A stretch of 64,000 nt of DNA, taken from Croceitalea dokdonensis DOKDO 023. GTDB taxonomy: Bacteria > Bacteroidota > Bacteroidia > Flavobacteriales > Flavobacteriaceae. The position numbers and the translations under genes were made by a program. Location of the stretch: contig NZ_LDJX01000007.1 of the NCBI RefSeq assembly GCF_001306415.1, forward strand, positions 157,608 through 221,607, written 5' to 3'. Shown piece after piece: positions 35,860-44,649 of this stretch. Each line of letters starts with the position of its first letter. The stretch's first letter is position 1. Below the pieces are notes generated by a model. That model worked only from the letters and a program-made list of their open reading frames with translations. It did no database searches and was not told the DNA's origin.

Positions 35860-37428
35860 ATGAAAACAACGAAAATATTCTTATTCACCCTAGTACTTTT
35901 CGCGTTTCTTGGTTGTGAAGATTTCTTGGAAGAGGACCCAAGGGCACTAATTGCTCCGGAGACCTTTTTTGCATCTGACAATGATGCGCGACAAGCAATC
36001 CAGGGTACTTACGCCATTTTAAAGAACAATTCCATCTATGGTCAGGTAGGCCTTGATCATTTTTATGATAATGGTGCCGATATTATAGAACCCAATCGTC
36101 CTGCCAACTTTGTGGAGCCTATTGGTAATTATTCCTTAAATGAGGCCATAGCGGATGTTTCAGTTCAAAAAATGAGTGTTTCCGATACGTGGAAGGACCT
36201 CTATAGGGTTATATTTAACTCCAATTTTATTATTGACCGGGTAACGGATAATGAAGATATCACGGAAAATGTTAGGACGGAAGTTATTGCGGAATCAAGA
36301 TTTTTAAGGGCGTTAAGTTACTGGCACATAACCAATCTATGGGGGGATGCACCATATTATACAGAGGCATTAACCCTTGATGAGGTGCGTGTTCTGGGAA
36401 GAACGCCAGAGGCTACAATCATCGCAGGGGTTTTGGAGGATTTGCAGTTTGCACAGTCCATTTTGCCATCGGAATATCCAGATGACCAAAGGGGTAGGGC
36501 TTCTAGATGGGCCGCGGCAATTATTGAGGCCAAAATCTATATGAAACAACAAAACTGGCAAGCAGGGTTAAACAAGTGCTTGGAAATCATTAATGAATCT
36601 CCCCATGTATTATTACCTACCTATGCGGAGGTTTTTGATCCAGCTAATGAATACAATGCCGAAATCATTTGGTCCTTGGACTTTGCACGGGATATTGAGG
36701 GCATTTTTGACCCAGCTTTTCCCGGTAGGTCCTTTGCTGGAAACAACAGCTGGAGACCTAGTATGTTCAATCCACGTTTAAGGGATGAACCTGCCAATTC
36801 AGACGAAAGAGGTGCTCTAGGTGATGCTTTAAGGGCACGGGGCGAGGCTTTTAATGGTACAGGACTGCAAGTCGCCGCAAAAGATTTTGCAGAGAAATTT
36901 CCATTAAACGATTTAAGAAGACCCCTTAACATTGTAGATAACTACTTAGGGTTCGAACTCAATTTTCCTTACATGGCAAAATTCTGGAATTTAGACCTAG
37001 CCACGTCACCACGTTTTAACCATGAGGACAATAGAATGGTCTTCCGTATGGGGGATGTCTACCTAATGGCAGCTGAGTGTGAGAATGAATTGAACGGCCC
37101 CAATGGCGCTTTCCAGTACTTAAACCCAATACGTCAACGCGCTTATGCCACACAGGCAGAATGGGATTTGACAGGCCTGGACCAACAAGGTTTCCGAGAA
37201 GCTATTTATGACGAACGTAAATGGGAATTGGCCGCCGAGGCACACCGCAGATATGATTTGATCAGATGGGGTATTTTATTGGATGTGGTACAGAACTTGG
37301 AATATCGTTTCTGGGAACCGAATATCAATATCAGGCCATGGCACGTAAAACTGCCCATTCCGTTGCAGGAGCTGGAGCAAAATCCAAATTTGTTGGAGTC
37401 CGATCCAACCAATAATGGGTATAGATAA
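35860..37428 (+). CDS. susD: SusD/RagB family surface glycan-binding lipoprotein
   Basis: 522 aa with a lipobox (FLGC, Cys about 19). The helical TPR-type scaffold and C-terminal SusD motifs (RMGDVYLMAAECENELNG, YDERKWELAAEAHRRYDLIR) are clear. It forms the lid over the SusC barrel and binds the polysaccharide on the cell surface. It lies 11 bp after susC. A strong hairpin terminator 63 bp after its stop closes the pair. Confidence 0.95.
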   Translation: MKTTKIFLFTLVLFAFLGCEDFLEEDPRALIAPETFFASDNDARQAIQGTYAILKNNSIYGQVGLDHFYDNGADIIEPNRPANFVEPIGNYSLNEAIADVSVQKMSVSDTWKDLYRVIFNSNFIIDRVTDNEDITENVRTEVIAESRFLRALSYWHITNLWGDAPYYTEALTLDEVRVLGRTPEATIIAGVLEDLQFAQSILPSEYPDDQRGRASRWAAAIIEAKIYMKQQNWQAGLNKCLEIINESPHVLLPTYAEVFDPANEYNAEIIWSLDFARDIEGIFDPAFPGRSFAGNNSWRPSMFNPRLRDEPANSDERGALGDALRARGEAFNGTGLQVAAKDFAEKFPLNDLRRPLNIVDNYLGFELNFPYMAKFWNLDLATSPRFNHEDNRMVFRMGDVYLMAAECENELNGPNGAFQYLNPIRQRAYATQAEWDLTGLDQQGFREAIYDERKWELAAEAHRRYDLIRWGILLDVVQNLEYRFWEPNINIRPWHVKLPIPLQELEQNPNLLESDPTNNGYR

Positions 37429-37490
37429 GTAAGGACGACGGTTCCACTTTACGTTAGGAAAAATGGAACATCGGTTTTTAGTTTAGTTTG

Positions 37491-37523
37491 AATGGGGTGA
37501 ACTTAGGTTTGCCCCATTTTTTT
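37491..37523 (+). terminator. Rho-independent terminator after susD
   Basis: AATGGGG (37491-37497) and CCCCATT (37512-37518) pair, with AAC/GTT pairing inside the loop, and are followed by a T run. It separates the SusCD pair from the downstream enzymes. Confidence 0.85.
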
Positions 37524-37619
37524 ATGGGCATGGTACACTTCTATGAGGCAGGTAAAAATAGGTGTAGCCACTAGATACCACAGGATACCTTTTAATTCCG
37601 CTCCTTTTATCTTGAGCCT

Positions 37620-39047
37620 ATGAAGGATTTTAATATACCGACAGTCCTATCAACCATGATATTCCTTTTGATGTGTTCCATGGGTTTGTCCCAGATAAAA
37701 CACGGCCTGAGGGACATACAGGGCCGCCATGTTATTCCCCGGGGTTTTGTCGTCAACACGAATGACCATAAAGGAGAGGTCTTTTTTGATGCAGATGATT
37801 ACCTGAGAATGGTACGCTTGGGAGCCAATGCCCAGGTCATTAGATTGGAGCTTGGTAAGCTAAGCAATTTCCCCGGCGGACAATTGGAAGCGGGGTATCT
37901 TAAAAAGCTGGATACTTTGGTTGCCCTCGGCAAAAATGCTGGTATGAAAACCGTTTTTAAGATGACGGTTTATGGGGTAGATAGTTTTGTTTGGGAAGAT
38001 TTTTGGCAAAACCAACAAAATGAACACCAGACCTATATAGAGGCTTGGCAAGTTATCTGGAAACGCTACGCAGCAGAACCTACGGTCCTCGGTTACGACA
38101 TTGTGAACGAACCCCGGAAATTGACCATGGACATTTCCTATGACAATCTTACCGCAGATTACCTTATTCCGCTGTATCAAAAAATTATAGATGCCTGTCA
38201 TAACATCAACCCTAGTAAAAAAGTATTGGTACAGTCCATTTTTATGAATAAGGGCGAGGGTATTGACAACAATCAATATGCTGAGGTCAAGACACCGATA
38301 CATCGAGAAAACCTTGTATTTGCTCCACATATTTATCAGGATAAAATTGACTTTATCAAGCCGGTCATGGACCGTTTTGATAAAGAGTCCGATTTGTTGA
38401 ATGCCCCAATTTTAATAGGGGAATGGGGTTTTCCCACCTTTGCGGTTACAGATACCACGATATCGGGGAAACTTGGTCAATTGGCGTATCGCGAGCTTTA
38501 TATACGTACCGCGGAAGTGTTTGACCAAATGGGCGTAGGTACCATTAAAGCATGGTTTTTGGGTAATCGTAGCATGCAGAATTTCTTGCCCGGTGGCCCT
38601 TCAACTTGGGCTATTTTTAGTGATAAACAAGCGGCGGGCACGGTAGAGCGAAAATACATTACCGATATAATCGCAAGGCCATATCCGCAAACCATTGCCG
38701 GAGATATTCAATCCTTTTTGTTCAACCATGCTACGAGAACGTTGGATGTCACAATTAAACCAGATAATGGCAAGGGTACCTCAACTCTTTTTATCGGAGC
38801 CAATAGGCATTATCCAGATGGATTTTCAATAGTGATTGATGACGATGTGGTTCTTTTTCAAAATCCCATTAAAAATGCGGGGCTTGAGGTTTACAAATGC
38901 CCGAAAGACTTTGACCCGCAAAATCTGGTATGGAACCCCGTAACACAAAAACTCATGGTTTTAAGGTGGCCAAAAGATAAAGAAGAAGTGAAAATTAAAA
39001 TAGTTCCCGGGATTCGGGATTTTGAAGAACCTACCGATGAAAAATAA
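37620..39047 (+). CDS. GH5-like (clan GH-A) glycoside hydrolase, secreted
   Basis: 475 aa. Signal peptide to about residue 24 (MCSMGLSQ). The TIM barrel shows the acid/base Glu in YDIVNEPRKL and the nucleophile Glu in ILIGEWGFPTF. The start of the mature protein (GRHVIPRGFVVNTND) resembles the endoglycosylceramidase-like GH5 group. A C-terminal beta domain (about 370-475) follows. The substrate cannot be read from sequence; by context it acts on the algal polysaccharide of this locus. It ends in overlap with the GH3 gene. Confidence 0.83.
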   Translation: MKDFNIPTVLSTMIFLLMCSMGLSQIKHGLRDIQGRHVIPRGFVVNTNDHKGEVFFDADDYLRMVRLGANAQVIRLELGKLSNFPGGQLEAGYLKKLDTLVALGKNAGMKTVFKMTVYGVDSFVWEDFWQNQQNEHQTYIEAWQVIWKRYAAEPTVLGYDIVNEPRKLTMDISYDNLTADYLIPLYQKIIDACHNINPSKKVLVQSIFMNKGEGIDNNQYAEVKTPIHRENLVFAPHIYQDKIDFIKPVMDRFDKESDLLNAPILIGEWGFPTFAVTDTTISGKLGQLAYRELYIRTAEVFDQMGVGTIKAWFLGNRSMQNFLPGGPSTWAIFSDKQAAGTVERKYITDIIARPYPQTIAGDIQSFLFNHATRTLDVTIKPDNGKGTSTLFIGANRHYPDGFSIVIDDDVVLFQNPIKNAGLEVYKCPKDFDPQNLVWNPVTQKLMVLRWPKDKEEVKIKIVPGIRDFEEPTDEK

Positions 39048-41226
39048 AACAATGAAACATAGATTTCTCCTTTTTTGCCTCACTGCCATTATACTAGGTG
39101 GATGCAAAACAAAAACAACCGAAGCAATTGATGATCAGGATGAGGAAATACAGGCAAAAGTTGCGGATTTGGTGTCTAAAATGACCCTTGAGGAAAAAAT
39201 TGCAGAAATGACCCAGGACGCTCCGGCCAATGAGCGTTTGGGCATTCCGTATATGAAGTATGCAGAAGCATTACATGGGATGTGGCTAGTATTGGATTAC
39301 TATGGCAATACAACGGTTTACCCACAGGCTATCGCCGCTGGTTCTACTTGGGAGCCTGAGCTAATTAAAAAAATGGCTTCCCAAACAGCACTAGAAGCAC
39401 GTGCCTTAGGAGTTACACACTGTTATTCCCCTAATTTGGATGTGATTTCCGGAGACCCAAGATATGGCAGGGTTGAAGAGTCTTACGGCGAAGACCCTTA
39501 TCTTGTGTCTAGAATGGGGGTTGCATTTATCGAGGGTTTACAAGGCACTGGTGATGAGCAATATGATGAGAATCATGTTATGGCCACGGCCAAGCATTTT
39601 ATTGGCTATCCAGAAAACCGCCGCGGTATCAACGGTGGTTTTAGTGATATGTCCGAGCGTCGTTTACGAGAAGTTTATCTGCCACCTTTTGAAGCGGCAA
39701 TAAAGGAAGCAAAAGTAGGTTCCGTTATGCCCGGCCATCAAGATTACAATGGTGTGCCTAACCATATGAATACGTGGTTGCTAAAGGATATTTTACGAGA
39801 TGAACTAGGTTTCGACGGTTTTATAGTTTCCGATAATAATGATGTTGCACGTTTGGAAACAATGCACTTTATTTCCGAATCAAGAACTGAGTCTGCTATA
39901 TTAGGACTTAAAGCTGGTGTTGATATGGACCTGGTCATTGGCAAGAGTGTTGATTTATCATCATATCATTCAAGCGTATTATTGGATACGCTGACAAAAA
40001 ACCCTGAATTGGTAAAGTATATTGATAAAGCAACATCACGTATTCTAACCGCAAAATATAAATTAGGTTTATTTGATACAGAACCAAAAGAGATTGACCC
40101 CAAGACTGTTGATGTTGGTAAAAAAGAACATCAAGATTTCGCCTATGAAATTGCCCAGAAGGCCATCATCCTATTAAAAAATGAAAACAAGCTACTGCCT
40201 TTGGATAAGTCCAAGATTTCTTCCTTGGCGGTTATTGGCCCCAATGCAACCGAAGAAAGGCCTGAGAAAGGCACCTACTCTCTATTGGGCGGTTACTCTG
40301 GACTGCCCCCTTATTATGTATCTGCATTGGAGGGGATTCAAAACAAAGTCGGCGATGACATCAAAATCAACTATGCCAAAGGCTGTGATTTGTTGAGCAA
40401 TTCCAAAGAGGGTTTTTCAGAAGCTATTGCAGCAGCCAAAAAATCCGATGCCGTCGTTTTAGTAGTTGGAGGCTCGCGAAAAACCGGCGGTGAAGGCGTA
40501 GACCGTTCCAATTTGGATTTGTACGGCGTGCAGAACGAGTTGGTAGAAGCCATTCATAAAACTGGTAAACCTGTTATTGTGGTATTGATCAACGGTAGAC
40601 CATTGACCATCAACTATATTGCGGAAAACATCCCTTCCATATTGGAAACTTGGTATTTGGGAATGCACTCCGGTGATGCCATTGCCGATGCGCTATTTGG
40701 CGATGTGAATCCTGGTGGAAAGTTAACGGTTTCCTTTCCGCGTTCCGTAGGCCAACTACCAGTGACCTATTTGGAACGCCCCGATTTTATTGGCTCTGGA
40801 AAAGGGTTGTACAAAGACAGTGACAAATCGCCACTTTTCCCTTTTGGATATGGATTGAGCTATACCACCTTCTCTTTCAGTGCACCAAGATTAGCGCAAA
40901 GTGATATTGCTGTTGACGGCAAAACCACCGTTTCCATAGATGTGACCAACTCAGGCCAAGTTACTGGCGATGAGGTGGTACAGCTCTACGTACGCGATGA
41001 TTTTGCTTCTGTTGGTAGGTATATGAAATTGCTCAAAGGCTTTGAACGGATTACGCTAGAACCTGGCGAAACCAAGATGGTCTCATTTGATTTGGGTTTT
41101 GATGAACTTTCTATTTTGAACACCGACCTTAAAAAAGTAGTGGAACCCGGTACGTTTACCATATCTGTGGGTTCTTCCTCAAGGGCTGAGGATTTAAAAA
41201 CCACTACCCTTTTGGTAAAAGGTTAA
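39037..41226 (+). CDS. GH3 family beta-glycosidase lipoprotein
   Basis: About 729 aa from ATG 39037; another ATG at 39052 starts the core lipoprotein signal (KHRFLLFCLTAIILGGC), and a TTG at 39022 is also in frame. The GH3 barrel carries the nucleophile Asp in GFIVSDNNDVARL, a KHF block, the alpha/beta sandwich (VVLVVGGSRKTGGEG) and a fibronectin-III C-terminus (VSIDVTNSGQVTGDEVVQLY). GH3 enzymes in ulvan loci can release xylose; other beta-glycosidase activities are possible. It overlaps the end of the GH5-like gene and meets a reverse-strand sulfatase with a 4-base stop overlap. Confidence 0.92.
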   Translation: MKNKTMKHRFLLFCLTAIILGGCKTKTTEAIDDQDEEIQAKVADLVSKMTLEEKIAEMTQDAPANERLGIPYMKYAEALHGMWLVLDYYGNTTVYPQAIAAGSTWEPELIKKMASQTALEARALGVTHCYSPNLDVISGDPRYGRVEESYGEDPYLVSRMGVAFIEGLQGTGDEQYDENHVMATAKHFIGYPENRRGINGGFSDMSERRLREVYLPPFEAAIKEAKVGSVMPGHQDYNGVPNHMNTWLLKDILRDELGFDGFIVSDNNDVARLETMHFISESRTESAILGLKAGVDMDLVIGKSVDLSSYHSSVLLDTLTKNPELVKYIDKATSRILTAKYKLGLFDTEPKEIDPKTVDVGKKEHQDFAYEIAQKAIILLKNENKLLPLDKSKISSLAVIGPNATEERPEKGTYSLLGGYSGLPPYYVSALEGIQNKVGDDIKINYAKGCDLLSNSKEGFSEAIAAAKKSDAVVLVVGGSRKTGGEGVDRSNLDLYGVQNELVEAIHKTGKPVIVVLINGRPLTINYIAENIPSILETWYLGMHSGDAIADALFGDVNPGGKLTVSFPRSVGQLPVTYLERPDFIGSGKGLYKDSDKSPLFPFGYGLSYTTFSFSAPRLAQSDIAVDGKTTVSIDVTNSGQVTGDEVVQLYVRDDFASVGRYMKLLKGFERITLEPGETKMVSFDLGFDELSILNTDLKKVVEPGTFTISVGSSSRAEDLKTTTLLVKG

Positions 41227-42989
41227 AAGTCTAGCGTAACGGTTTCACTAGGTTTAAACCCTATTCTGTGGGCCATTACTTGAATTTGGCCTTCTTTCGG
41301 CAAGCTAAAGGGACCATCATAGACTTTCCAACTTTCAGGTTCGTTACCCTCATTAATAATTTTATAGCCAATAGACGCACCCGCTGTAGAACAGTTGACA
41401 CTTACTTTGTTTCCTTGGATACTGATGTTCGGTGTTACTGTTATTGGCTGTGATTTGGCACCTTTCCACAATTGGTTGAGCAGCTCCTCTTCCGGTAAGT
41501 TGGGTTGGTCACCAATTTCAGCTATCCAACGGTCCATTTCGGTTTGAAGTTCCTGGAGCTTCGCGGCATATGTTGGATCATTGGCCAAATTATGAAGTTC
41601 GTGGGGGTCGTTTACACAATCAAATAATTCTTCGGGGTCTTTGGTTTTCCTAAACCATTGTAATTGTATGCTATCCAGCTCTCCAGCATCCCGCAATCGA
41701 AGCAATTCTTGCATGGTGGGTATTTTCTCTCGGTAATCAATGGGTAAATAATAACCTTGTTCCGGACGGTAATTTCTAATGTACTTAAACCGTTTGTCAC
41801 GCACGGCACGTATGGCATCGGTATAGCCATCAAAACGGTCTGCGGCCGCATGAACGTATTTCCGCTCTTCCTTAGACTTAAATTCCCCCAAAAATGCTTG
41901 TCCTTGCAGATAGTCTGGCGGGTTTGTTCCCGTTAGGGAAATTAGTGTCGGCGCAAAATCAACAAAACTGACCAACTGATTATCCACGGTGCCCGCCTTC
42001 CATTTATTGGGAAAACGTACGATCATTGGGGTGTTCAATCCTGAATCATAAATTAACCGCTTCTGCCTGGGCAGCGGCCCGCCGTGATCTCCGTAAAAGA
42101 AAATAATGGTGTTTTCCAAAAGCCCGTCCTCTTCCAATTGATTTAGAACGGCACCTAACTGCCTGTCCATTTCTGCAATATTGTTGTATAGTTTCCACAT
42201 ATCGCGACGAACTTTTAGAGTGTCAGGCAAATATGGGGGAATATCAAATTTGGTGTCTTTTGGCAGGTGAATAGGTGTTTCTTGCTCCACCATTCTGTTT
42301 TTGGCATGAGAGCCACCAAAGTTTTCCCACTTATAATCCCGATTGCCCGAATGGTAGTGTCTGGTTTCAATTTCCCTAAAGCCATAGGGTTCAAATAACC
42401 CAGATTCGTGGGTCTCGGTAAAGTTCACCACAGAGAAGAACGGTTGGTCTTTTTCTCGATTTCTCCAATGGGCATAGGGGCTACTCTCATCCCAGGCGGT
42501 CATGGGAGCCTTAAACTGATAATCGGTTTTATAGTTGTTGGTGCAATAATACCCTTCGCTTCGTAAAAGTTCGCTAATCATTTTCACCTCAGGTGGGGGT
42601 ACGGCACCATATTTAGGCAAGCCCGTAACCTCCGTATACGAAGTTGTACGCATATGGTTGGCGCCGATGCTCGATGGGTACATACCAGTGGCAATCGCTG
42701 CCCTACTTGGCGCGCAAACCCCGGAGGTGGAGAATAAGTTGGGGTAAACAACACCCTCTTGAGCCAATTTAGACAGATTGGGTGTGGCTATGGTAGAATC
42801 GCCAAACATGGGCAAATAGGCACCCATGTCTTCTGTGACCAACCAAAGGATGTTTGGTTTTTCAGGTAGCTCTAAAACCGCTTCCGTCTTTGCTGTTTGT
42901 TCTTTTTGATTCTCTTTGCAGCTAAAACATAACAGTAATACAAAGAGCAACTTAAAATAATTTTGAAAATTGGAGTTGGTGGGTGGCAT
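41223..42989 (-). CDS. S1 family sulfatase lipoprotein with C-terminal beta domain
   Basis: 588 aa with a lipoprotein signal (LLFVLLLCFSC). The formylglycine site is Cys92 in VCAPSRAAIATG, a full CxPxR motif. A divalent-ion site is suggested by VTEDMGAYLP and FFYGDHGGPLP. The last 90 residues form a chitobiase-like beta domain (VNCSTAGASIGYKI). It is the only gene of the locus on the minus strand and overlaps the GH3 stop by 4 bases tail to tail. It shares an 83-bp divergent gap with the esterase gene. Confidence 0.92.
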   Translation of the reverse strand: MPPTNSNFQNYFKLLFVLLLCFSCKENQKEQTAKTEAVLELPEKPNILWLVTEDMGAYLPMFGDSTIATPNLSKLAQEGVVYPNLFSTSGVCAPSRAAIATGMYPSSIGANHMRTTSYTEVTGLPKYGAVPPPEVKMISELLRSEGYYCTNNYKTDYQFKAPMTAWDESSPYAHWRNREKDQPFFSVVNFTETHESGLFEPYGFREIETRHYHSGNRDYKWENFGGSHAKNRMVEQETPIHLPKDTKFDIPPYLPDTLKVRRDMWKLYNNIAEMDRQLGAVLNQLEEDGLLENTIIFFYGDHGGPLPRQKRLIYDSGLNTPMIVRFPNKWKAGTVDNQLVSFVDFAPTLISLTGTNPPDYLQGQAFLGEFKSKEERKYVHAAADRFDGYTDAIRAVRDKRFKYIRNYRPEQGYYLPIDYREKIPTMQELLRLRDAGELDSIQLQWFRKTKDPEELFDCVNDPHELHNLANDPTYAAKLQELQTEMDRWIAEIGDQPNLPEEELLNQLWKGAKSQPITVTPNISIQGNKVSVNCSTAGASIGYKIINEGNEPESWKVYDGPFSLPKEGQIQVMAHRIGFKPSETVTLDF

Positions 42990-43072
42990 GGTCTATTTTG
43001 TTGTAAATTACTAACTGATACAATAATAGCAGGATTAGACCTAAGGACTACCCTGTACTATGCTGAAGTGAT

Positions 43073-44539
43073 ATGAAAGAAAATACCTGTAATCGCTATG
43101 CTAAAAATAGACATACCCTAGTTGGTTTTGTTTGGTTCGTGTTCTTTTTTGGTATGTATTCTTCAGTTGCCCAAGTACGGTTGCCCAGTTTTTTTTCTGA
43201 AGATATGGTTTTGCAGCAGCAGGATTCCGTTCCCATTTGGGGATGGGACATGCCAAACACAAAACTGAATATCAGCACTAGCTGGGGAGAAAAGGTGCAC
43301 ACAGAAACCAATGAAACAGGTAAATGGAAAGTGCTACTTCCTACGCCAAAGGCTTCATTTACTGTTCACGATATAGTAATCAAGGGAAGCACTTCCATTG
43401 CCTTAAAGAATGTTTTAATTGGTGAAGTATGGTTTTGTTCGGGGCAGTCGAATATGGAAATGCCCATGAAGGGATTGGGAAATTCTCCAGTGGAAAATGC
43501 GTCCGCCTTCTTGAAGCAAGCAACAAATCCCCACATACGATTGTTCAATACAGAACGTGCGGGCAGTCTGAAACCCAATAATAATGTAATGGGCAGATGG
43601 GCTGAAGCAGACAGTACATCGGTTTCCAATTTTAGTGCCATTGGGTATCTATTTGGTAAAAAGTTGTTTCAAAAACTGAATGTGCCCATAGGCATCATTG
43701 AAGCCGCTTGGGGCGGTACTAGAATTGAGGCGTGGTTGCCAAAGAAGGTAGCTGAGCAAGATGACAACATCAGTTTACCCGATGCCCTTCCTGAAGAGGC
43801 TAACAAACGAAAGTTGCCCACTTTGATTTATAATGGAATGGTACATCCTTTTCAAGATTTGACCATTCGCGGCGTTTTATGGTATCAGGGCGAAACAAAT
43901 AGAACCAATCCAGAACCCTACAAAAGGTACTTGCACTATTTAGTGAAAGCTTGGCGTTCGCAATGGCAGAATCATGAACTTCCTTTTTATATGGTACAAA
44001 TAGCCCCGTATGCTTATGAAAAATATCGGAATACAGAAGCTATTAAAGCAGCCTTGATTCGAGAGGCACAACTATTGGCATCCCAAGAGATTCCTCATAC
44101 AGGTTTGGTCGTCACTTCGGATGTAGGACACTGTTCCGATATTCATCCTCCAAAAAAGGAACCCATTGCAGAACGTTTAAGTTTTTGGGCGTTGCACCAC
44201 CAATATGGGTATAAAGACGTTACGTATGCCAGTCCTGTTTTGGGTTCTCAAAAAACACATGGCGAAAAAATGGAACTTTATTTCAAATTTCCATTAAATG
44301 GAACCGATGCACAGGTGACTAGCTTCGGTAAGTCTTTGATGGGATTTGAAATAGCAGGTGCCGATAAAGTATTTTATCAGGCGAAAGCCCAAGTTTCAAA
44401 AGAGGGTTTTGTGACCGTATCCAGTACAAAAGTTGTAAAACCTATTGCGGTACGCTATGGTTTCGTAGATTGTTTTCAAGGAAATCTATATGGTATTTCA
44501 AAATTGCCTGTTTCGCCGTTCAGAACGGATTCTTGGTAA
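43073..44539 (+). CDS. SGNH-hydrolase, sialate O-acetylesterase-like
   Basis: 488 aa with a signal peptide to about residue 35 (SSVAQ). Block I of the SGNH fold is GQSNMEMP (about 123-130), and the catalytic Asp-His pair lies in VGHCSDIHPPKK. The N-terminal beta region (FSEDMVLQQQDSVPIWGW) is typical of the sialate O-acetylesterase-like family. By context it may remove acetyl groups from the polysaccharide, but no acetyl substituent is proven. It is divergent from the sulfatase and lies 110 bp before the sulfatase-GH78 fusion. Confidence 0.87.
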   Translation: MKENTCNRYAKNRHTLVGFVWFVFFFGMYSSVAQVRLPSFFSEDMVLQQQDSVPIWGWDMPNTKLNISTSWGEKVHTETNETGKWKVLLPTPKASFTVHDIVIKGSTSIALKNVLIGEVWFCSGQSNMEMPMKGLGNSPVENASAFLKQATNPHIRLFNTERAGSLKPNNNVMGRWAEADSTSVSNFSAIGYLFGKKLFQKLNVPIGIIEAAWGGTRIEAWLPKKVAEQDDNISLPDALPEEANKRKLPTLIYNGMVHPFQDLTIRGVLWYQGETNRTNPEPYKRYLHYLVKAWRSQWQNHELPFYMVQIAPYAYEKYRNTEAIKAALIREAQLLASQEIPHTGLVVTSDVGHCSDIHPPKKEPIAERLSFWALHHQYGYKDVTYASPVLGSQKTHGEKMELYFKFPLNGTDAQVTSFGKSLMGFEIAGADKVFYQAKAQVSKEGFVTVSSTKVVKPIAVRYGFVDCFQGNLYGISKLPVSPFRTDSW

Positions 44540-44649
44540 AGACCAAGCGGTTGCTCAGGACAGAACAGGATGGATTTGCTACGTTCGAAAACTAAGTTTG
44601 ATTTACTGGCAAAAGGTGAATTGCCTTAACTTGAGCACAATATCCAAAC

